The position numbers were made by a program, and so were the translations under genes. Of a DNA stretch of 64,000 nt, positions 1 through 12,700 are shown in pieces (the first letter of the stretch is position 1; each line of letters starts with the position of its first letter). The notes beneath the pieces are model-generated. The model saw only the letters and a program-made list of their open reading frames with translations, made no database searches and had not been told where the DNA came from. This DNA is from Quercus robur (taxonomy: Eukaryota > Streptophyta > Magnoliopsida > Fagales > Fagaceae): NCBI RefSeq assembly GCF_932294415.1, contig NC_065538.1, positions 79,063,834 through 79,127,833 of the forward strand, in the 5' to 3' direction.

Positions 1-3000
1 TTATGAAAACATCTGCACGCTCCACTACTTGTCCACTTTCTTTTGCCTACATCATATTCAATAGTCTCATTACAATAGTGAAAATTTATGTTGGTGATAT
101 GAAGCGACAATCGACAACCAAAGATAGCAAATGGAATTTGGAACATAACATGCAATATAAATGTAAAACAAATTCCTTAAACACGTAGTTTATTACGTTC
201 AAAAAGACGAGTTGTTTTCTTCATGTGAATGCTTTGTATCAAGCGGTTATTGGTACCAACACTCTTGCCCTTTGATTAAATAAAATAGCCATTTCTTAGG
301 CAACATTTGAAAAAGTGCGGCCATAGGACCCTTGTTGACAGCTTTGAAGACATTTTAGCCACGTTTAAAATGCAGCTATAGGCCACAACTATAGCCACAT
401 TTCTTAAATGTGGTTATATCTGTCACCTATAGCCACGTTTTAAACGCAGCTATAACCCCCTGAATATTTTTAGAATTTGTCTATAGCCACGTTTTAAACG
501 CGGCTACAACCCCCTGAATATTTTCACAATTTGTCTATAGCTACGTTTTAAACACGGCTACAACCCCTTGCATATATGCATCCCAATTGTATTGGAGCTG
601 TCCACTTTCAACCTATTTAGTTTTCCACAAATAAGGTAACAAAGGAAAGCAAATTCAAAGAACAACCAATTGCTATATACCAAACCAAACTCTTGCTAAC
701 AAAGTGGCAAACATAAATATTAATGATATCACTAATCAAAAATAGGAAACACCACAAGAAATGTCTATTAACAGTCATAAACATGCAAAAAAGCCAAGTC
801 TTCCTTACCCCAACACTGTGCTCTCCATTAGTGAACTAGTTTCTTCAAACTCTTCAGATTCATCACACAAAATAATTGTTACCCTACTCTACGTTTGGCT
901 TCATTTAGTACTCAATTACTTTAGTATATAGCTTTAGCTAGGCCGTGGTATTTTGCAAAAGTCATTCTCCCTGCTTTAGGCGTTTTTATCAATTTTGCTC
1001 TTCTTGTTCTTCTTTTTTATGTGCGATTAGCTTATATTAATGCCAATAATGGTGTTATCAAATATTTAACAGCTAATATTCATATGTTTTTCTTTGCCTT
1101 TCACCGTGTCATGTTTTCCATAAACTTATAAGCTGGACCACCCTAGAAGAGAAGCTAAAGTTTTTGGCTTTTAAAAATTTTTCTCTAGCTTTTTCATGTT
1201 TGCTAGGCTTTATTATTTGATGGATATATAAAAACTTCCATGTTCCCAAAAAATTGACATCTCATTATAGCTCTGAATGTGAACGTTTACACACTCACAT
1301 GAAAAAAAAAAAGTGACTTCATGAAGAAGAGAAGTTGAAATTGAAAAACAGATTACTATTAATAATATTAATTTAACCAAACAATATGTACGGAAAATTT
1401 GTTCTGATTTTTTAATATTGATTATTTCTGAACCAAGAAGTTTATATTATTGCAGTAATGAAATTGTGGATTGCTTAGTTTAGACCTTACGACAACGTTG
1501 GGCACTGCCACCATTACTGTCATCTCCATGCAAGCCATTTCTCATGCTAAACTCACGCCGACAAAATCTATTTTAATTTTCATGAATTCGAATCGACCAT
1601 GTTCTTTCAACAAAAAAATAAATAAATAAATACAACTAGAATTTATTGATACCAATATGTCACAAGTTCGATTAAAATAGTAGAACATTAAAACTTGGCT
1701 AGTTGTTGTATAATGCATTTCTTACCATATTCTCAGCAGTTTGGGCAAAACTTATAGGCCCTGTCCTCGCTATATCCTTCTGAAACGCACGACTTCTCTT
1801 GTTCGTATCAATTAATGTCTACAAACACATTCCCGCCGACAAATTAAAACAAAAAAATCAGTTAAAACACTGTACTCGGTATATCCAGATACCCCATCAT
1901 ATGTATATTACCACTAAAAGATAATAGAGCAAGAAAATAGCGAAACCTTCGTTTTAGAATCAAACCAATAGTCAACTAGCGCGTGGTAGTCCTGCTCATC
2001 AGCCCAATCTGGTATTTTTTTAAGGACATCTTCTTTCGACGCATCTTTTAGGTAGCATTTCTTTTTTAACTTACTCCTTCTGTTCCTCCTCAATTCCCCA
2101 AGTAAGTGCAGTGTCCAGTTCATTTGATTAGTAGGTTTGATAATTTCTGGGTCAATGATCCACTTTTTCTGAAATGCAAAAATTGAGTTAGCATAGTGCA
2201 ATAATCCACCCTACTGAAAATGCCATTTAGCACATATATGGCTATACATAACAATTAACAGTAGCTTAATTTGATACAACCTCTATCTCTATCCAGGCAT
2301 CTTCTTTGCATTTACGAGAGACACGCGTCCAATTACTTGGCATAAGTGGGCAATAGGTGTGGCAGATGCACAAGGTGCCCAACCACCTTTTGAAAGTTTG
2401 CCCGCTTTCCTCAATCGGTTGGCCGCTCCCATTTAACCCACATAAAAGTTTCTTGTTCGCTGGAAGAGACCATATTCGCTGCATTAGCGTTATCCCACGC
2501 TTTTTATTTAAATTATTGGATACTGGGGTTTCCTGAACCGAATCTTCTGCACGCCCATTACTGGATAGTGGGGTTTCTTGGACCAAATCTTCTGCACATA
2601 GTAAACCATTATTAGGAATGAAATTTCAAAGTTCACAATTAGAGAGAAGTTACTGTATATAGCTCAAGTGCTCAACTAACATGATATATGTGATCTTTGT
2701 AAATGTGGACATTTTGGTACTTAAAGAAACTGATAAGAACAAATAAGTTGATGTCTCTATCTAAAAGCTGTTTTTATCCCTTTCAAAACTAAAAAACTGT
2801 TTTTATCCAAAATATTTATGTAAGTTGGTGAAGCTACTTGACGCAACCATGATTGGTTGAATTTTTTATTCTCATAAATTGTTTTGTTAATGAATAGTAG
2901 GTCATAGACCAAGAGAACCACTATTCATTAGCAAACAATTTTTTCTTTATGAATAGTGATTTAGAGAGATTGTTGGAGCAACTTTTGTGGATTTATTCTC

Positions 3001-3866
3001 TAAATTTTGGGTGTAGAGAACTTGTTGAAGATGCTCTTAATCACATGATTTGCATATAATTCAACCATATTACCTATAATATTGAAAACACCATTACTGC
3101 CAGTGTCATGTACATGTCATGTGGTTGAACCTCTAGGTAAGGAGTTATAATTGTTCAGATTGAAAATCGAATGAAATGATTAAAATGACAGTGTGTCAAA
3201 GTTGAGGAGTATTCAGCCAAAAAAAGAAAAAATATTTAGGAGTGAAATTTGATGAATTCCCTAAAAGATAGCAACATGTTTTACATGAGTTTCACTCACT
3301 AGATTCTGAATACAATGTTTTAGCTATAAATGGTGAAACTGGAGCTAATCAACTCATTACAAGATAATAATAAAAAAACAAAATCACATACTTACTTGCT
3401 CCTATTTACAGTTTAAAAATAGAACGAAATTAAAATGAGTTTTTAATATTTTATCATACAGAGTACAGATAACCTAATGCGGGTGTTAGAGATTGTCACT
3501 ACTCACTAGTCATTGGATAATCACAAAGCCAAAACAAATCCTACTTGGATTAATATTGGAGTGGATAAGTAAATGTTATTGTTAAGCACACAATAATTTT
3601 GACAAGAATTGACATGGGCCATTGTGATATGACATCACCTTTAGCTCTTTCGCAGCTAATACCACTTTTATAATGCAGTAACTAATATAGAAAATGTCAA
3701 TAAACATGAAAAATATTACAAAATAACTCATTATAAATTTTGACTATATTGCTTCTGTTCTAGAATAATTTTTGTTTATTATTGGCCACTAATTGATTTT
3801 GGTCTAGGTAATTGTTTTTTTTTTTTTTAAATGTTAGGATAAGATAAGAGATATGCGTGTCACTAT

Positions 3867-3915
<49 letters not shown>

Positions 3916-5225
3916 AGCTCCATTTTGGAGACTTGAACTTTGATTCTTATCTTCATACTTCACAAGCACTTATATTTGTGAAGTGATCATCGCATCAAAA
4001 GTGTACTGTAGTATACTTTGCCATATAAGATAGTTGTGAAAATGAGTGTGGAATTGGTTGTAATTCTAAAATAACTCGAATCATAATGAATTTGACAATG
4101 ATTGAATAACAAGGGATCACTTCAACTTTAACCAATGGACCCAAAAGTTAGTTAGGAATTGTACAATAGTGAAATTAATGAACTACTGGAGAGAAGGAGA
4201 GAATGATAAGAGTAGTTGTGTCAAAACTTGCATACCTAGCTTATTTAACATATGAAGGGGGTATGTGTGTAGGAAGGGTTGGTTTTGGCTGGAAAACCCT
4301 TCTCCTAAGACTCATAAGATAGTTGTCCCTTTAGGTCGTCTAATGGGATGTGTGTTCGGGCAACAACTCTAAATCTGTAACCAAATGAGACATTTTTCAA
4401 TAACATAAAATACGATGGTTGTCTGTTGGGAAAAATAAATACTAATATGCATAGTGTTAATGGACACTTTTTTTGAGAATGAGACCATGCTAACTGATCG
4501 ACCATAAAGAACCCTCACATTGGTTAGCATGGTCGACAACCATATCATCTCAAGGTAGGTGACTGTCCCCCCCACGCCAAAGAAGCTTGGGGTTCGATTA
4601 GTCGCTTGCATAGATTTGTGTATATATTTGATAGTTGGGTCCTTTAACCGTTTCTCAAAAAAAAAAAAAAAAGGGTCCTTTAACCATTTAACTTCAGACA
4701 TAACTTTCATAAATTTACACCCACCACGTGCAAGCATTCCTTATCGTCCTTTTCTTTCCCCCTTACAGTCTCTCCTCTTTAGAGTTTAGACTCAATACCA
4801 ATCTCATGAGCAAAAAACCTTTTTCCAGATTCTCTTTCACTGAACCAAGACATTGATGAATTGCTTACTAATTTAATCTTTTAAGATCAACCCTTTAAGT
4901 GTTGATTCAAGTAAAATTTGTAATTGGTTTTGCCTATATTAAGATTAATAGTTAAGGGATTGAAGGCAAAAAATTGACTTGGGCAAAATTATCACAATTA
5001 GTTGAAGGATCAAATTAAGCTTTGTCTAATAATTGAAAGATCATATTAGTAGTTTTAATAATTTTTATTTCTTTCAGATTACTTATTCTCCCTTTCAATG
5101 AACTAAATAATAAATATCAGAATTGAGAAGAGTAGCTATGCTTTGTCTTCTTGACTATGAGTAGATTGTTGACCCAATTTTGAAAGTAACAAAACTCATG
5201 TTTTCTTTTGATTGCTACCTAAACA

Positions 5226-5281
<56 letters not shown>

Positions 5282-7223
5282 AGAGGGTTTCTTGGACACC
5301 TAACTGAAGGGAAATTTCAGATTAAATTCCAATAGTTTTTTTTTTTTTTTTTTTTTTTTGATAGGGTTAAAAGACAAAGGATGTATGGCAGATTTTCAGG
5401 AAAGGGAGGTGGGTTTATATCACATACATGAGACACTATAAATGAGACAAAACAAATATTTCATTTTTGCAGGATCAAAGTATGAACCAAAAAATTTCAT
5501 CATTCAAGAATGAGAAATATACTGAGATTCAAAACTAAATTAATGCATGCAAAATAAAACTAGCATATATTCAATGTTAACAACATATGAACAAAAAAAA
5601 GACAAAATAATCGTTTCTTGTTTCAAATCAGTCACCCATTAAAATAGAACTCAATGTTGTTTTAAATCATAAAAATAATCTATGATTGATAATCCCATAT
5701 TTGTGGATGCAATATAGGGTTACACACCAATGAAGTAATATTAAATTTAATTGATTTCAACTTTTTAAAATTTGTACAAGGATTTTCCAAAACTGTGTTA
5801 TCAACATTAAAGGTTGGCAATGCTTGATCACCAACATTTTCTTTTAAGGTTTTTGTATTTTTTTTCTTTTGAAAATATTAATATTGGACTTGACTTTCCC
5901 ATAATCTACAAATCAAATCAAAGTAATATGTACTATGTAGTATCACATTATATATATCTAATATTCTTCTAATTAAAAAATCAAATGATGTAATCAACTA
6001 ACATTTCCTTCTTCTTCTTCTTCTTCTTTTATTTTATTTATTTATTTATTTATTTTCGGAGTGGGTTACGTATAATATATATGGACTAGTTGGCCATTTT
6101 ATTTTTGGACCAACTGAATTTTTAAGGGGGCTAAGGGTAATTTTGGAGACCCAAGCTTTAAAATGTTATAAACTATGTATATTACTCAAAAGTCAAAAGA
6201 ATAAAAGAAAAAAATTTGGGAGCTCTTGTTCTATCAATGGTTCCATCTGTACTTATTATTATTGACATACAAGTGAAATGAGGTGGTTATACTTGTCTTT
6301 TGAATTTTATTTATTTATAAATCTTTACTGCATTATATAACCAGCAAAATAATTGATGTGCATTTCTTGAAATGTCAAATGAGATGGAAGAAAAGAAGGG
6401 GAAAAAGGAAATCTACTATACAACAAAAGGTCCTTGCCATTCCATTGTTATGGGAATTTATTAAATTTGTTTTATCTATCTTTTCTTTTGTTGTTTTGCT
6501 CTAACATAGCCCAAGTTTATATGTTAGCTTTGGGCTGAACTTATTAACTAAACCATCCTTCCCTTGAATGTGGTTATTTACACCTTTAAAAAAAATGCAC
6601 AATTTTTTAAAGCATTATCTAATTTATGATATAACTCTTTCTCTACACAATAAAAAGAATAAGTTCATCTATATGCACAACAAACCAAAAGGTTTGTTGA
6701 AGTTGAAGTAAAGTTAGTTGAAGTTGGCCACGTTGAGTGAGAAAGTGGCCACCATTCTCTCTCTCTTTCCTTCTCATCATTATGATTATGAAACCAAAAG
6801 AAAAAATATATATAAATCCTACAAAAGGTGAAAGGTAGCAAAGGAAAGAAAAGTAAATTCATACAAGCAAGAGAACTTGATTCAAAGTTATAGAGAGAGA
6901 AAAAAACACACACACACATACACAGCTAAAAGAAAGACACAGAAACCAAACAAAATAAAAACTCTGTTAAAAAGCTATGAGGAAAAGAAACATGATTATG
7001 ATTATGAAACCAAAAGAAAAAATATATATAAATCCTACAAAAGGTGAAAGGTAGCAAAGGAAAGAAAAGTAAATTCATACAAGCAAGAGAACTTGATTCA
7101 AAGTTATAGAGAGAGAAAAAAAACACACACACACACATACACAGCTAAAAGAAAGACACAGAAACAAAACAAAATAAAAACTCTGTTAAAAAGCTATGAG
7201 GAAAAGAAACATGTGGTATTGGA

Positions 7224-7279
<56 letters not shown>

Positions 7280-9346
7280 TGAAACCCTTCTCTGGTTTGT
7301 TCTTCCTTTTGGTTTAAAACAGCTTTTTGAAGGGTCTTTGGAGGTTGGAAGGTTTAGCTAAGGTACACACATATGTACGATCTTATCTTAATTATGTTTG
7401 TGTATGGAATTTTGGGTTATGATAGTTATGTTATTTAATGATCAAAGATATAATCTTTTGGAGAAATTTATTAAAAAAAAAAAACAAAATTTTTTTGAAA
7501 GGTGGGTTGTTTCTGTTATGGAGATTGGAAGTCATATGTTAGTTTTAAGGTAAGATTCTTACTGAATTCCTTGTTTTTATGGATCTCTTTGCTCTCTGAA
7601 ATGTCAGATGTCGTTTACTTGAAGAATTTATTGTCTTTATCCTGTTAAAATTAATTTTCTTTATCAACAACTAACTGATTTTGCACCTTAAAAAAAAAAA
7701 TTTCTCTCTCTCTCTCTTTCCCTGGCTGAAAGTATTCTTGGAAATTTATGTTTGTAATACTTAATTGTTCTTTTCTTCATCTTGTAAAAAGCTTTTGTTC
7801 TCCTGCAGAGAGATGATTCTTCTGCTAAGAAACTGAATTAGCCTTGTGAACGATTTGTTCCCTTTTCTTAATTATTAAAAAAAAAAAAATAGTATCTTTC
7901 TTGTTTGTCTAAGTAGATGCTTCTGCTTGTCAGTATGTGTTTGTTGGGGCAGTCATGTTTATAAAATTAGTGTTGAGAATTGAACGAAGTTGATGTTTTA
8001 AACCGTCTGGTTGTGTTATATCTTATAAAAAATTATCAAGGGTGTCTTACATGATACAAAATTTTGAATCCAACCGGCCAATTACCTTGTTTTTCCTCCT
8101 TTTCTCTCTCTTCAAAAGAACTACTACTTATCTGATATTTTTCCCAGTGAGGTGGTCTCCTTGCTAATCAATGTAAGTTTTTCAGTGTAAAATTTATGTC
8201 TTTGGCTAATCTTGTATCAAGTTAATTGTTAAACTAGGTCCTTGAAAATGTCACGCTGATTCTTTAGATTTGTCTCTTGAAAGCCATCCCATATCTTTAT
8301 ATCGTACGTGTATCATTCTGTTTTCCCTTGTTGATTAGACTAAAGGGGTTCTAATCACCTCAAAATACTCTAGCTATCTCACATCTCTATGTTTTTCCAT
8401 GTTGATTAGACTAAGAGGATACTAAGCACCTCAGAATATGGATCATTTTTATTATTATTTAATATGATTGTGTCAGTAAGCTGGACGAGCTGTTCAAATT
8501 TCATCTATTCTAGATGTTCTCTGGAAGCCATTTTATTTTGTTGGTTTCAGCCACCTAAAGATGCTATTGCCATATAATTTACGTCCTAATTTCAAAATCA
8601 TATATACATACTTACATACATGTATACATAGATAAATTCATGAAGATGCATGCATATGTTTTTGGACCTGCATATACTGAATGATTTGATTTCATCTTCC
8701 TCTAAATGGTCTCTTAAGTTTTATTAAAATATGGAGTTTTGTTATGATTTATTTAGTGCAATTACACTCCTTCTAGTTAACTTCATTACTTACACTATGT
8801 ATTAGTGCATTAAAAACTTCATTACATCAAAGTGCTAAGATACCGGAGGTTAAAGTGACAGTCTAGTAATAATAAGATATTTTGTAGTATTTTATGCTTA
8901 TGGTTTGAACTTCTAGTATTATTGCTGTTATTATAAAGGAGGTGCCCATTTTCATTTTTGTACGAATAATCTACACTGTACGAATAACTACCTGCAGAAG
9001 GCGGCTGTGTCTCATCATCATTATCATCTCCTTCCTCCCATCTTGCGTGCTCAACAGCATAGGCGGCCTTTAACTCCTCCTGCACGCTGTCTCGTGAGCA
9101 TGACGAACCTTGGCCAACTTGCACAACCGTCAATGGATGGTCCCTTTCCATTCCTGCAGCAAACAACCGAAAAATTAGTTACAACAGTAATAAATATCAA
9201 ACATTACATTTCAAGACATGTAAACTACCTAGGGGTTGTGACCCAGCATCACTAGTATGGGTGGCTTGCAGCTCCTCCCCCCCCTGTCGTGAACTTGAGG
9301 GTCCTTCGCCAACTTCTACAAGTGGCAATCGGCGTTTCTTACCCAT
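1..9346 (-). CDS. CACTA (En/Spm) second gene, Transposase_24 type, six exons, incomplete at left edge
   Basis: I assembled exons on the minus strand at 9346-9229, 9153-8992, 2591-2281, 2168-1947, 1818-1726 and 46-1 (running off the window). All junctions are GT-AG, phases agree, and there is no stop in about 317 codons. The ATG at 9346 opens a short basic N-terminus followed by two related segments (LPLVEVGEGPSSSR and LTVVQVGQGSSCSR). Exons 3-5 carry the signature of the plant Ptta/En/Spm transposase family: RGITLMQRIWSLP, GQPIEESGQ, a CPL...NW..V motif, then DWADEQDYHALVDYWF and SRAFQKDIA. Exon 6 ends in VVERADVFI, as in the family's conserved C-terminal part. In CACTA elements this gene is thought to supply a DNA-binding accessory protein. 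It lies downstream of, and on the same strand as, the TNP2 gene, as usual. The oddity is the 6.4-kb third exon gap. Family assignment is confident; exon 6 is less so because it is cut by the edge. Confidence 0.72.
355..570. repeat. Palindromic tandem repeat, 54-bp period
   Basis: Three units start at 427, 481 and 535 with the shared core tatagccacgttttaaacgc, spaced exactly 54 bp. Two degenerate half-units lie at about 355-420. Each unit is nearly self-complementary around CGTTTTAAACG, flanked by AGCC on one side and GGCT on the other, so each could fold back. Arrays of this kind are typical of CACTA subterminal regions, where they bind the element's accessory protein. Here, however, the array lies between two exons of the CACTA gene, so it belongs either to an intron or to a second nested CACTA end. 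Confidence 0.7.
2860..3043 (-). mobile_element. Possible GAGCAT-ended MITE fragment with internal hairpin
   Basis: On the minus strand this begins TAAGAGCATCTTCAACAAG, a terminal motif common in plant non-autonomous TIR elements. Inside is a perfect 10-bp inverted repeat (aatgaatagt at 2889-2898 and actattcatt at 2920-2929). I could not find the opposite terminus or a target duplication, so this may be a truncated copy. Confidence 0.35.
3866..3916. repeat. (TA)n(TG)n microsatellite
   Basis: A TA run passes directly into a TG run. The short ORF with His-Thr and Ile-Tyr runs here is a by-product of the repeat. Confidence 0.95.
5228..5274. repeat. (TA)n microsatellite
   Basis: About 23 TA units. 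A poly-T run follows at about 5337-5359. No gene is recognisable nearby. Confidence 0.95.
6775..7209. repeat. Tandem duplication, about 216 bp
   Basis: Copy 1 (6775-6990) and copy 2 (6991-7209) are almost identical, both starting cat[c/g]attatgattatgaaac. The main difference is that copy 2 is 3 bp longer, in its A/CA run. The near identity implies a recent event. Small mirror-image ORFs on both strands are duplicated with it and have no family signature. Confidence 0.93.
7229..7276. repeat. (GA)n microsatellite in a 5'UTR-like context
   Basis: About 24 GA units, followed by a pyrimidine-rich stretch and then a good donor (gctaag|gtacac near 7360). A matching acceptor (ctcctgcag|agag) lies near 7810, and just after it is a seven-codon ATG reading frame. 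This resembles a plant 5' leader with a leader intron and an upstream ORF, on the plus strand. No main coding exon was found to the right before the CACTA exon at 8992. Confidence 0.6.
8320..8440. repeat. 71-bp imperfect tandem repeat
   Basis: The phrase gttgattagacta starts at 8330 and again at 8401. Each is followed by a similar stretch ending in cacctca[a/g]aata, with substitutions between the units. Function unknown; it lies in the large CACTA intron. Confidence 0.75.
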
Positions 9347-9767
9347 TCTTGTGTCCAACAACTTTACAAAACAAAAAAACTGTTAATTATAGACAACAAT
9401 CAATTGCATAAAATGTAAGTGAAACAGACTGGGTAAAATAACTCATTTTAATATCTAACAATATATACAGACATATATCCAAGTTTAAGAGCTTCTCTTT
9501 GCCAAACACTACAACCACAACAAAATGAAACCCTAACACCACACGAACATATATCCAAGTTCATAAGAAATGAATTTCAAATCCAATTGCGAAGAGGGGA
9601 AGGAATTGGATACATAATAAGTAAAAATTAAAGGAATTAACAATATTAAGAGGAGTTAACAAATTCAACAAATACTACACAGAGGCATTCCAACTAATTC
9701 ATGAATGGATACGTTTTCATTAACAACTGTAACATCCAAACGCATAATACACCAATAAACTATTACA

Positions 9768-12700
9768 CTACTCATCCTCGTTGTCATCTTCATTGTCAGA
9801 CTCATCGTCAATAAACTCATCTTCATTGTTTACTCCATGAAGATCTCTTTCAGCAATGATGGAGGCATCAATTGTCATTCCCTCTAGATCATCCCGAGCC
9901 CAACGAAGGTTGTCACTCACAACCTCATTAGTACTTATATTGTAGGGAATATTTTCAGAAAAACTATATGTGTCATCCTCCTCACGTTGGGGACCAACAC
10001 CAGCATCAAACACGTCCCTAGCTTTAGTTTTAACAACAGCATACCAATCCTTGTGCCTTTTATCTTCCACATAAAAAACTTGTGTAGCTTGAGATGCCAA
10101 GACGTATGGTTCATCCATCATTTTATCCCCACCATGTATGAAGTGTGTAAAGTTCACCATAGGAAACCCAAATTCACCAGTCTTATATCCTCCCCTATGT
10201 TGGTCATGAACCCATTTACACTTGAATAACACATGTTTGATATTGTCAGAATAATTCAACTCGATTATATCACTTAAAATACCATAGTAAGTATTGCCCC
10301 CATCAGTAGCGACACTAACTCCACTATTCTGCGTTTTCCTGTTTGCCTCATCATTTACACTCCTAAATTTTAAGCCATTTATGACATAATGCTTGAACCG
10401 CTTTACATAAATATACGACCATTTGGACAATGCAACAAGGGTATCACTAACTCCCTCCCTTTCCTTATCAGCACCAGTGAGGGACATCACCTAACATCAG
10501 TTGGCCAAAATAAAATAATTCATATCAGTACAAGTAATCATAGTTGAGACAGTGTTACAAGTTTAATAAGTTGAAAATGTCATACGTACGTGACCCCTAA
10601 ACCAAGTACAGAACTTCTCCATGTGGTGCTTATATATAATGGCATCGGAAACGTTACGATTGTGGCCTTTTCGAAGTTCATCCTCTATCAATCTTTTATG
10701 CATCCTGTGCAGGCAATTGTATTAGGGTTAATAGACCTTACGTACATTGGATTGACGTGCAATCATTTTTGTATACGTAATACTTACTCACGAAAGCGGT
10801 TGATATTTTCGGAATTGAATAAAACGTAGCAATGGGCTTAGGTCCACTCTTTATTGTTTAGTGTCATGATCGAAACCACCACCATTGACTCCTCAATCAT
10901 CCTGGTGGGTCGATTGAATATAGTTTCAACTCCTTCCATATACCGTAAACAAAATGTTAAGCACTCCTCTACTATGTATCCTTCAGCAATAGACCCTTCC
11001 AGAGCAGCTCTATTTCGTACGTAAGACTTAAGACGTGAGAGATACCTATAAAGGAATGATAAGATTAATGATTGGCAATGGTAATTCGAACGCGCACATG
11101 AAACTGGAAGTTGATCAATAATATTACACACATCTTACCTCTCAATGGGATACATCCAATGGTAGTGCACTGGACCACCAATCTTAGCTTCAGCAGCTAA
11201 GTGCATGACCAAATGTACCATCACTGTAAAGAAGGATGGAGGAAATATCTTTTCCAATTCACACAATGTCACTGCAATGTCTGCCTCACTAGTCACAATA
11301 TCTGAAACCGTAAGGGTTTTGGAACAAATTTCTCTAAAGAAGCAAGCTAACTTTATCAAAGGCCTAGTAACATGAGATGGCAAAGACCCACGTAATGCTA
11401 TGGGAAAAAGTTGCTACATCAATATGTGATTATCATGACTCTTTAAACTAAAAATCTTGCATTCTTTCATATTCACACGGCGTGAGATATTGGAAGCGTA
11501 CCCATCAGGCACTGTTACGACCTTCAAAACTTGCAAGAAACCATCTATCTCCAATGAAGTCATATGAAAACATGCGGCCGGTATGGTATACTGATCATCA
11601 CTTTTTCGTTGTAGGTGGAGTTCACTCCTTATCCCCATGTCCGCCAAGTCAAGGCGTGCCTTGTAATTATCCTTCGTTTTATCCTTCAAGTTCAATAGTG
11701 TGCTTTGTATATTGTCCATCACATTCTTCTCTATATGCATCACATCAAGATTGTGTCGCAACTTGTGATCCTCCCAATAAGGCAAGGTGAAAAATATACT
11801 CCTTTTCTTCCAACAACTCTGGTCTGCCTCCCTTCTCTTCCTTTTTTTGTAAGCAAGTTGACATTTCCTACCCAGACAACGTCCAAGTAAATGTTCAGTT
11901 TCCACAATAATGTCAGATGCGACTGGTGCTTCAGGAGCCAATCGAGTATCATTAGATCCATCAAATGACATACCTTCTTTGCGGAAATCATGGTCAACAT
12001 CCAACCATCGCTGATGTCCCATGTAACAGAATTTGCGACCATTTCTCAAATATTGAGACTCGGTCTTCATGGCACAAGAAGGACACGCCAACTCACCTTT
12101 GGTACTCCAACCCGACAAATCTGCGTATGCAGGAAAATCATTTATGGTCCACATCAATGCTGCACGCAATTGGAATACTTCTTTTGAAGATGCATTGTAT
12201 GCTTGTACTCCAACATCCCATAACTCCCTTAGTTCTTCTACTAACGGTTCTAAGTACACATCTATAGCAATCCCTGGCAAGGTAGGACCAGGAATAACTA
12301 ATGATAGAATCAAAGATGACCGTTTCATGCACAGCCAAGGTGGGAGATTGTAGGGGACCAACATGACAGGCCACGTACTGTGACTAGTACTCATAATTCC
12401 GAAGGGTTGAACCCATCCGCAGCTAATCCAAGTCTAACATTACAAAGGTCAGATGAGAACTGTATATGCTTACTGCCAAACATTTTCCATGCATCTGAGT
12501 CAGCAGGATGCCGCATTACCCCATCATCAGTACGACCATTAACATGCCATTTCATAGAACTAGCCAGATCGGGTGAAAGAAATAGTCGCTGCAATCTTGG
12601 CTTTAAAGGGAACTATCGTAGGATCTTCGCAGCTTTCTTCTTCCCCCTACTGGATGAAGCATGCTTACTAGCAACAGATGCCTCATTTGTTTTCCACCTT

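Larger units (their letters stand above)
2592..8991 (-). other. 6.4-kb intron-like gap in the CACTA gene, filled with nested repeats
   Basis: A donor (CTTCTGCAG|GTAGTT, at 8991 on the minus strand) and an acceptor (TATGTGCAG|AAGATT, at 2592) join two exons in matching phase, so this stretch is formally an intron. It has no ORF with recognisable protein similarity. It contains a GAGCAT-ended repeat end (about 2880-3043), TA/TG and TA microsatellites, poly-T at about 5337-5359, a 216-bp tandem duplication with a GA tract (6.8-7.3 kb), and a 71-bp tandem repeat (8.3-8.44 kb). The plus strand at 7.2-7.9 kb looks like a plant gene leader. Most likely one or more insertions expanded an originally short intron; I found no clean boundaries. 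Confidence 0.55.

Noticed and set aside
21..60. CACTACTTG at position 23 as a CACTA terminus
   Set aside because: It falls inside the predicted exon 6 and is not followed by terminal-repeat-like sequence.
6665..7317. Short ORFs on both strands in the 216-bp duplication
   Set aside because: Low-complexity frames produced by CA, GA and A-rich sequence; duplicated passively.
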